DNA from: Artocarpus heterophyllus
Taxonomy: Eukaryota > Streptophyta > Magnoliopsida > Rosales > Moraceae
Length of the DNA: 64,000 nucleotides
Direction: 5' to 3'
Assembly (NCBI GenBank): GCA_025403435.1
Contig: CM046350.1
Span: 3,316,070 to 3,380,069 of the forward strand
Part shown: piece after piece, positions 55,664-64,000 of the stretch
Layout: every line of letters begins with the position of its first letter
Numbering within the stretch: the stretch's first letter is position 1
Made by a program: the position numbers and the translations under genes
Notes under the pieces: generated by a model
Told to the model about the DNA's origin: nothing
Databases searched by the model: none
Seen by the model: the letters and a program-made list of their open reading frames with translations, nothing else

Positions 55664-55865
55664 AAAGATGTTCTCCCACCAATCTATCCCGTTTTTTTTT
55701 TTTTGTGTGACCATAATTTTTAGTATGTTTCGATTTTTTTTTATTTTAGTTTGGTTGTAATTTAGGTGTGATTTTATAATCTCCATATATTTTCTTATAT
55801 AAAAAAAAAGATTGTGTTTAGTATATTATTTTCTTATCTCTTTGTTTTATTTTTCATGAAGAGGC
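55664..55865 (+). other. AT-rich spacer between gag and pol
   Basis: About 200 bases with T-runs (55691-55704, 55734-55742), an A-run and stops in all frames separate the gag stop from the pol start ATG at 55866. gag and pol lie in different frames. Many copia elements have one joined frame, so this may be an intron-like or re-initiation region. Confidence 0.55.
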
Positions 55866-58800
55866 ATGGATTTCAAAAATCATTCCACCGGTATTAAAGT
55901 TAATGATGAAGCCTTTTGCCTAGTGGACAGTGGAACAACACACACTATTCTCAAAGATAAAAAATATTTTTCCAATCTTATATCAGCTGAAGCTAATGTT
56001 AGTACAATATCTGGTGTTGCAAATCTCATTGAGGGCTTTGGTAGTGCCAATATATTATTACCTGGTGGCACAAAGTTTATGATTAACGACGCTATGTATT
56101 CTAGTAGATCAAAAAGAAATCTACTAAGTTTTAAAGATATACGTCGTAATGGTTATCATATTGAGACAACAAATGAAAGAGACGTTGAATATCTTTATAT
56201 TACGTCTAATGTCTCAGGAAGGAAACAAATATTAGAGAAGCTACCAACATACTCCTCTGGATTGTATTATACATTTATAAATCCAATTGAATCCTATGTG
56301 GTGATGAACGAAGAATCCAAAGATTCAAGGAATTTTATTGTTTGGCACAACCGTTTAGGTCATCCAGGTTCAATAATGATGCGAAGGATTATAGAAAATT
56401 CAAATGGACATCCTTTAAAGAACCAAAAGATTCTTTTGTCCAAAGATTTTTCATGTGCTGCTTGTTTTCAAGGAAAACTAATTATAAGGCCATCCCCAAT
56501 GAAAGTTACAATTGAATCTCCTACATTTTTAGAACGAATTCAAGGAGATATATGTGGGCCTATTATTCCATCATGTGGACCATTTCAGTATTTTATGGTC
56601 TTAATAGATGCATCAACACGTTGGTCACATGTTTGCTTATTATCTACTCGCAATGTTGCATTTGCGAGACTCCTTGCTCAAATAATCCGATTACGAGCAC
56701 AATTTCCAGATTATACAATCAAGAAAATTCGTTTGGATAATGCAGGAGAATTTACATCCCAAGCCTTTAATGATTACTGCATGTCAATTGGGATTACTGT
56801 TGAGCATCCTGTTGCTCATGTGCACACTCAAAATGGATTAGCAGAATCCTTTATTAAAAGGTTGAAATTAATTGCTAGGCCTTTACTTATGAGAACAAAA
56901 TTGCCTAACTCTGCTTAGGGACATGCCATATTACATGCTGCGGCACTTATTCGCATAAGGCCTACTACATATCATAAATACTCCCCATTACAGCTTGTTT
57001 ATGGTAAAGAGCCAGATATTTCCCATCTGAGAATTTTTGGTTGTGCAGTATATGTTCCAATTGCTTCACCACAACGTACTAAGATGGGTCCTCAAAGAAG
57101 ACTGGGAATTTATGTTGGATTTGAATCCCCATCAATAATTAAATATCTCGAACCCTTGACAGGTGACCTCTTTACGGCACGGTTTGTCGATTGTCAATTT
57201 GATGAGACAGTTTTCCCAGCATTAGGGGGAGATAAACAACAGTTGAAAAAACAAGAAATTTCGTGGAATGCATTATCATTATCTCACTTTGATCCTCGTA
57301 CAAATCAATGTGAATTAGAAGTTCAAAAGATTATCCATTTACAAAAGGTTGCAAATCAGTTACCAGATGCATTTACCGATGTCAAGAAGGTAACAAAATC
57401 ACATATACCAGCTAAAAATGCTCCTATTCGAATTGATCTTCCTACCGGAAAAAATATTAATATGGTAGCAAATGAATCTAAGGCACGCCAGAAGCGTGGT
57501 AGACCCATCGGTTCTAAGGATAAAAATCCAAGGAAGAAAAAGGAGCTAAATAATAAGCAAGTTGGCATTTCCAATGCTATTAATGTTCTTGAAGAGCCTA
57601 GTATAAAAACAGTTGACATAGCTGAAAAATTAACCCCAGAAGAGGTTCAAGTATTTGAAAAAGATGTTAATGAAGAGATCTCAATAAGCTATGTCACTTC
57701 AGGAAAGAGATGGAACCGAAAGGAAATTGTTGTCGACAACATATTTGCATATGCAATAGCTCTTGATATTACAGAAGAAAACGAGGATCTTGAACCAAAG
57801 TCTGTTGAAGAATGTCAGCGTAGAAATGATTGGCCAAAATGGAAAGACGCAATCCAGGTAGAATTAAGTTCACTTGAAAAATGTCAAGTTTTCGGGCCTG
57901 TTGTCCAAACACCTGAAGGTGTAAAACCTGTAGGCTACAAGTGGGTATTTGTGCGAAAGCGTAATGAAAAAAATGAGGTTGTCAGATATAAAGCACGACT
58001 TGTAGCACAAGGTTTTTCGCAAAGACCTGGTATTGATTATGAGGAGACATATTCACCAGTGGTGGATGCAATAACATTTAGATTTTTGATTAGCCTGGCA
58101 GTTTCAGAAGGACTTCACATGCGTCTAATGGATGTTGTAACGGCCTATCTGTATGGGTCACTTGATAGTGACATTTACATGAAAGTCCCTAAAGGCCTAA
58201 AAATACCTGAAACATGCAATTCAAAACCCCGGGAAATGTATTCAATAAAGTTACAAAGATCTTTGTATGGATTAAAGCAATCTGGACGTATGTGGTATTA
58301 TCGTCTCAGTGAATACCTTTTGAAAGAAGGATACATTAACAATCCAATTTGTCCATGTGTTTTTATTAAAAGGTATAAGTCTGGATTTGCTATTGTTGCA
58401 GTTTATGTTGACGATTTGAATATCATAGGGACTCATGAAGAGCTTACAGATACGATAACATATTTGAAAAATGAATTTGAAATGAAGGACTTAGGAAAAA
58501 CAAAATTCTGTCTTGGCTTGCAGATCGAGCATTTATCAAAAGGGATTTTTGTTCATCAGTCAACATATATTGAAAAGGTATTAAAGCGTTTTAATATGGA
58601 TAAATCACATCCAATGAGTTCTCCCATGGTTGTACGATCCCTTGATGTGAAAAAGGATCCTTTTCGTCCTTGAGATGATGATGAAGAAATTCTAGGTCAA
58701 GAAGTACCATATCTTAGTGCTATTGGTGCACTAATGTATCTTGCTAATTGCACAAGACCCGACATATCATTTTCTGTTAGCTTACTAGCGAGATATAGTT

Positions 58801-59402
58801 CTTCACCAACTCGAAGACATTGGAATGGTGTCAAACAAATACTTCGTTATCTTCGTGGTACAACAGATATGGGTCTGTATTATGCACAAGATTCCAAGTC
58901 GAAATTGATTGGATATGCGGATGCAGGATATTTGTCTGATCCACATAAAGCACGATCACAAACAGGTTATTTGTTTACATATGGTGGTACAGCTATCTCG
59001 TGGCGTTCAACAAAACAAACCCTGACTGCCACATCTTCGAACCATGCTGAGATATTGGCAATTCACGAGGCAAGTCGAGAATGTGTATGGTTAAGATCCC
59101 TGGTGCAACATATAAGAGAAACATGTAATCTTTCATTGAACAAAGAAAGTCCAACTGTGTTGTATGAAGATAATGCAGCCTGTATTGCTCAACTCAAAGG
59201 GGGTTACATAAAAGGAGACAGAACAAAGCACATTTCACCAAAATTCTTTTTCACGCACGAGCTTCAAAAGAAAGGAGAGATCGACGTACATCAAATTCGC
59301 TCCAGTGACAACTTGGCAGATTTGTTTACAAAGGCACTTCCTACAACAACATTTGAGAAGTTGGTACACAAAATTGGTATGCGTCGACTTAGAGATCTTT
59401 GA
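55866..59402 (+). pseudogene. pol of the young copia element, two in-frame stops
   Basis: One frame from ATG 55866 to TGA 59400-59402, broken by TAG at 56916-56918 and TGA at 58671-58673. Domains in order: aspartic protease (DSGTTHT near 55925), integrase zinc region (HNRLGHPG and CAACFQGK, 56344-56480), integrase core with GDICGP, DNAGEF and NGLAES, reverse transcriptase (YKWVFVRKR to YVDDLNIIG near 58405) and RNase H (58890-59400). All key acidic residues seen are present. The first stop cuts the integrase from the RT half; the second cuts the RT from RNase H. The copia order is certain; the lineage was not assigned. Confidence 0.92.
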
Positions 59403-59415
59403 AAAAGAGATGTTG

Positions 59416-59638
59416 ACATGAGGGGGAGACACTGCATATTGTACTTTTTTTCCCTTAGCCTAGGTTTTTGTCCCATTGGGTTTTCCTGGCAAGGTTTTTA
59501 ATGAGGCAATCCTAAATGCAGAACATACAATAATTATGTACTCTTTTTTCCTTCACTAAGATTTTTTCCCATTGGGTTTTTTCTTGGTAAGGTTTTTAAT
59601 GAGGCATATTATCTGTATGGTGGACATCCAAGGGGGAG
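59416..59638 (+). other. 3' untranslated part with duplicated block and polypurine tract
   Basis: The words CCCATTGGGTTTT and GGTAAGGTTTTTAATGAGGCA (or close variants) occur twice, at about 59471-59505 and 59570-59605. A purine run AAGGGGGAG (59630-59638) directly precedes the 3' LTR; a second run GAGGGGGAGA lies at 59419-59428. Confidence 0.7.
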
Positions 59639-59975
59639 TGTTGTGAATCAAGTATGTGTGGATGCCACCTCTTGGTATTCCATGAGTTACATGCAAACAA
59701 TTTTATTACCATTTAGACCACATTATCACCCCATTAAATCCCTCTTAATATTGTGCATTATGTCTCCTTTAATTGTATATGAAACCTATGTAAGTTATGT
59801 CTATTACCATTACCTCTAGTATGATGAACTGGCCTATAAATAGTAGTTGTACTAAGCTTGTAAGTTCAATCCCACACAAGAAAAAGTATAGAAAGTTGTT
59901 TTGTCTCTAATTTTCTCTTGTCTTTCTCTATTGTTCTTTTTAGTCTTATGTTATACTTTGCTTTGTTTTATAACA
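59639..59975 (+). repeat. 3' LTR of the young copia element
   Basis: 337 bases, TGTTGTGAATCAAG to TTTTATAACA, apparently identical to 53541-53877. It is followed by the right copy of the TTTAC duplication. Confidence 0.95.
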
Positions 59976-59980
59976 TTTAC

Positions 59981-62129
59981 CTAATTTTTGATATTATATA
60001 ATTTAGTACTTTCTCCGTTAATGTTTTAACTGTTGAATGAAGGTAATATGTGGTCATATTATATATAAAGGTAATTCGTCCTTTCATCTATTGGACTTTT
60101 GACCCTCCATAAAAGATGACCTCTTAATAGTCATGCTTAATATTTAAATGGACAATATTAATCTCTACTAAACCACAAATTGGCTTCATGTCTTTTTCAT
60201 CAAAGTTTTAACAGTTGAATGGATATAATGACTATTTTAAGACAACTTGATAAATCAAAGATTCATCGGGGACGTTTTAAAAGTTAAAAAAAAAAAACTT
60301 GGCCCACGGTTTAAAGACTGAAAATAAGATTAACCTTAATATAATTCAAACAGTTACAAATTGTGCAATACAAATTAATTTATTTATTATTTACTATAAA
60401 ATTCTATAAATAATGCATTTTAAAATTTTATTTTTTGCTGAAATAATGACTTAAAGTAAAGGGCTTTGAGTTTTCTGCTTTACTACTATATGGCATGAAC
60501 ACTGTCTCTCACAGAATAACTTAAAAAACCAAAAAACTATGTTCCATGCTTTTGGGATGCAAAAATTAATAAAACAAAAATAATCAGTTATTTCTGTTTT
60601 CAGCTGTCTAATATGTTATGTATGTGTGTGTGATATATAATATTTGCTTGCATAAAAAAGAAACCGCATCCCTCATTTCCTTCACCTACAACACAAATTG
60701 ACGGGCCTTAAGGAAAGAACCTAAATCAATTCTACTAAAAGCGTCGACTGTTACTCCTACCAAACCACACTTTCAACAACTTAAAGTGGAATTTTGAAGT
60801 ATCAGACCTTAAACTCATCTTGTGCGAAAAAGAGAAAGAGACATCTTAATTGTATGTCAAATAAGTCAATGAGAAGAAAAAAAAATTTGTTATATCCCTA
60901 TTGTACTGTATAAATACCTAATTTTGTTTCCTCAAACCATATTTAATTAGTGGAAAGACGAATATGTTTATTGTCTAGTTGCATCATTTGCTAAACTCAT
61001 TCAATTAACTATCTAATGCGAGTTAGTTGATGTGGATTTGCTTGTTTCTTTGATTCTGCTTTTAAACAATTAAATCCCTCTTTGCATGTGATTTCAATTT
61101 CCTCAACTTAGGATCAGATCAGCTTTCACCAAAATACCTAAATCGTATTTTAGTTTCATTAAAAACGTGATCTAGACTTTCAGTATAGGAGTTGTCGTCC
61201 ACATCCAATTTTTCGTTTCTCTGTTTTCTTTACCCCTTACACAAGTTTGACATTTAGCACAGATAATTAAAAATGGATCTAACTTCGATATATATATATA
61301 TATATATAAACTTGTTTTCAACAAGTATATTTTAAATAGTTTTTTTTCTAGTAGGGATATATTTTAACAATAATTTATAATATAAAGTGATAAAAATTCA
61401 ATATTATTGATTATCATAAATTTATTTATCAATTACTTAATTCATTACAACTATGTAATTCATGTTACATGATTACTAATATCAGTATTCGTTGAAAATG
61501 CACCCACATACAAGAAAGGGAGAATTTCAATTTGAGTGAATGGAAACAAATGAGGATGTAATGGAACAAGAACAATAATATAAGCTCCATTTATTCAATT
61601 AGCATCATTGTTGCAACTAAAACATAGGTGTGTGAAACAGGCGATGTTCTGTCACATTAGTTGGCTTCTCATCTTGCTTCATTATTGACTTCATCACTAT
61701 GACCAATCCATGATCAATCCGCAAACCCCCTTATATATATCCAACTAAACACCAATATATAAGAATATTAATAAATTGGTCCGTGGCATTGCCCCATTGC
61801 AGCTTTAAATAGCAAGTTGATTGGAATCAAAGAGACACATGATATGAACTAATCCTTCCTACATTATTACTCTTTCAATCCATTTAATCATGCGCACATG
61901 CATGTATCTCAAACAACCAATGCATTACCATTTAATCATTTACATGACCCATATCAAGAAGACTAGCAACAAAGTAAATCAAGGGTAAAAAAAATCCTAA
62001 TAACATCTCTAGTGGTTAATTTACTTTTACCTAACTAAAATTTGTTGAATTGGGGTCCTTGTAGCAAACCCCAAAAGGGGAAAAAAAAATCCCTATTTTG
62101 CTATTGTTGCTCTTTATACAAGTGCAATC

Positions 62130-62165
<36 letters not shown>

Positions 62166-62515
62166 ATTTAAGTTATGAATTCAAATTCTTCGTTTTTTAA
62201 TAAAGTAGAATAGTAGAATGTGAATTTATCATTAGACTATACTTACAACCAATATATACATATATTTTTTTTCAGTCCCAAGTCATGGTTTTCTTTTCTC
62301 TTAGTTTTGTGACGAATATCTGTCATTTTTCTTGCCATGACTTCGTGAAATAATGTGACATTAATCAAGAGAAAGTGGACACCACGAACACAATCCCTTT
62401 CACAGTAACGGAACTGTGGGTATTTGGAACTTAGATGTGAGCATCAAATTAGAGTTGGGCTTTATCTGAAAAGCACACGCTAGGTGTTAATGTGGTAAGT
62501 CCACTTGGGATTTTT
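59981..62515. other. Intergenic DNA, no gene recognised
   Basis: AT-rich with microsatellites: (TA)n at about 61289-61309 and (AC)n then (AT)n at about 62130-62165. No coding or RNA feature was recognised. Confidence 0.5.
62130..62165. repeat. Compound (AC)n(AT)n microsatellite
   Basis: About eight AC repeats run directly into about nine AT repeats. Confidence 0.9.
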
Positions 62516-62529
62516 TTCCCCCCTTTCTG

Positions 62530-62810
62530 ACGAGGGATTTTGATAAAGGCCCTTTTCCTGAAATTTTTTTTGATAAATGGTCTATTTTTTTGGATAATTT
62601 TTGGCAGCAAAAAAAGCTTTTTAGACATCAAAACGGTTCTATTTTTTTTTTATTCTGTTGAGGTTTCTTATCCTGCTACAGTGATTTTTCTTATTTTTTT
62701 GAAAAAAATTGAGACAGTTTACATGTAAAAAAAACATGTTTTTTGATTAAAAACAACCATTTAGCCAATTAGAATTTTTTTTGACCCTTTCATCAAAATC
62801 TTCCCTTTTG
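62530..62810. mobile_element. Possible small foldback element
   Basis: The left end GGGATTTTGATAAAGG and the reverse complement of the right end GGGAAGATTTTGATGAAAGG form an imperfect inverted pair, with TTTTGATAAATGG and TAAATGGTTG just inside. The inside is T-rich and non-coding. Target duplication is not clear, so confidence is low. Confidence 0.4.
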
Positions 62811-64000
62811 CGCTGACGGATACGTACTTTGTAATTTAAACCATTAAATAAAATATGACCTTTCTCAAATTTTATCCCAAAACTTTTTTTTTAATTCACG
62901 AATTGAAAATAACTTTTGCATGAAACGGTAGTTGGTAATGCAAAGTTGGGATAAAGGAAAAGTTATCTACTATAGTAGATCTTAAAAATAAAATAAATAA
63001 AATATAAGAAAGAAAGAATGAATGAATGAAAGAAAGATAGGGGCAAAAAAAAAAAAGTCTACAGGTGTAGATAGGATGCTCCGAAGTCTATCCAATCATT
63101 TTCCCCACTTGATACAAAACAAATTCCCTTGGACCTTAAAATATATTTATGTATGTGCAGTATAAAGTTTTGCTGAGATATATATATATATATATATATT
63201 ATATAGAGTGATGTATAAGTATAGCACTTTGAGTAGCATGTTAGTCTAGAACAACCCAATTTGTGGAATAAAAATTCCTCAAACATTATTGACGGTTGGG
63301 AGGTTATTTCTTTAATGTCTATTATTATTATTATTATTATTATTTTAACCAAATAAAAAAAGGAATAGGCTGTGGTCAGTATATTGGAAGGCAATAACGT
63401 CATGCATGTGGCCAATAATTTGATGCATCTCTGCTTGCTGTATTCTTTTGGATGAGTGAGAGCACAACCAATCCCTTCTGTCTCTCACACATCTCCTACT
63501 TTTTCCCCCCCTTTGTTTTAATAAAAATATTTAAAGTTATAATCAACCACACAATTTAGCTAGTATAGTTTTACAAAAGAAAAAGCATGGGGGAGTAATA
63601 ATTACTAACTAGCATTATCTTAGGAGGAGCAAGAAAAATAGTCTGCAACAAGTATAACCTACAGACAGGGAAAAAAAATGTTGAAGGATCTAGTTTCTCT
63701 AAATTTTTTAAATTTAGACATAAATAATTTACCAGGCTAGTCTATATAATATGTCTCCATTTCACAATTTCAGAGTATATGACATTATAACCTTTTTTTT
63801 TTACCCAAAAAGGATAAAACAAATACTTTAATGGACAATCATACACATATACCAACCAAACATGTGCATTATTATTTTTAACTCTCAAGATAAATGCTTC
63901 CTATCAATTTATTAGTTACTTTTTAGTTTACATGTGCTTCCCACAAAATGAGGAAATAATTATAATATGACATATAAACATGCTAAATATTAACACACAA
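62811..64000. other. Intergenic DNA with microsatellites, no gene recognised
   Basis: Holds (TA)n at about 63177-63199, (ATT)n at about 63321-63344 and a GAAAGAAT-type purine run near 63005-63040. No gene is seen up to the window end. Confidence 0.5.

Larger units (their letters stand above)
53541..59975 (+). mobile_element. Recently inserted Ty1/copia retrotransposon, 6,435 bp
   Basis: Complete element with two 337-base LTRs that look identical by eye, five-base target duplications, a primer-binding-like TTATCAGCACGAG just inside the left LTR, gag, pol in the copia order (protease, integrase, reverse transcriptase, RNase H), and a polypurine tract (AAGGGGGAG) before the right LTR. LTR identity means the insertion is recent. 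The coding parts nevertheless carry three in-frame stops, so this copy probably cannot move by itself. Confidence 0.95.

Noticed and set aside
1..64000. tRNA and rRNA genes
   Set aside because: I looked for T-loop words (GGTTCGAATC and variants) in both orientations and for rRNA cores and saw none with a matching acceptor stem; a tRNAscan-SE run would settle it.

Overview
This is nuclear DNA from a flowering plant, most likely a eudicot. The signs are AT-rich intergenic DNA, spliced genes with GT-AG introns, plant-specific gene families (GRAS, WNK11-type kinase, P- and E-class PPR proteins, organelle-type thymidine kinase), Ty1/copia retrotransposons and many small foldback elements. The species cannot be named from the sequence. 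All coordinates come from reading the bases by eye, and protein identities rest on remembered family features, not on a search.

Layout. 1-1837: 3' part of a large LTR with an array of short GC-rich palindromes. 1963-2160: a second array of AAACGACATGTCGTTT-like palindromes. 3101-7167: a decayed copia polyprotein with about ten stops and one frameshift, followed by LTR-like DNA. 9934-10363: a two-exon gene for a 100-aa mitochondrial complex I subunit. 12073-12263 (minus): a broken RNase H-like fragment. 16.2-18.0 kb: two foldback elements. 20.4-24.2 kb: a PAT1-branch GRAS regulator with a 1.7-kb intron in its 5' UTR. 24.2-29.4 kb: AT-rich DNA with several tandem duplications. 29447-30398: a four-exon gene for an arginine-rich 226-aa protein of unknown function. 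34.1-35.0 kb: three tandem box C/D snoRNA copies whose guides fit 25S and 5.8S rRNA. 35.1-35.6 kb: a large inverted repeat. 36.5-38.75 kb (minus): a second, diverged LTR. 42359-43378: a single-exon WNK11-like kinase. 44248-46425 (minus): a 725-aa P-class PPR protein. 48621-52199 (minus): a four-exon thymidine kinase whose first intron holds a complete E-class PPR gene (50134-51408). 53541-59975: a copia element with apparently identical 337-bp LTRs and a TTTAC target duplication, but three in-frame stops. 60-64 kb: intergenic DNA with microsatellites and a possible foldback element.

How the genes fit together. Several loci serve organelles or ribosomes: the complex I subunit, the two PPR proteins (organelle RNA processing or translation), the thymidine kinase (salvage dTMP, probably for organelle DNA) and the snoRNAs (rRNA 2'-O-methylation). 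They do not form an operon-like unit. The complex I gene, the nested PPR gene and possibly the GRAS gene have their closest remembered Arabidopsis relatives on one arm of chromosome 4 (At4g16450, At4g16470, At4g17230), which suggests an old syntenic block expanded here by transposons.

Most notable: the snoRNA triplet with a compensatory change in its terminal stem, the PPR gene nested in the thymidine kinase intron, the young but coding-defective copia element, the arginine-rich gene with an internal repeat, and the palindrome arrays tied to the LTR family.
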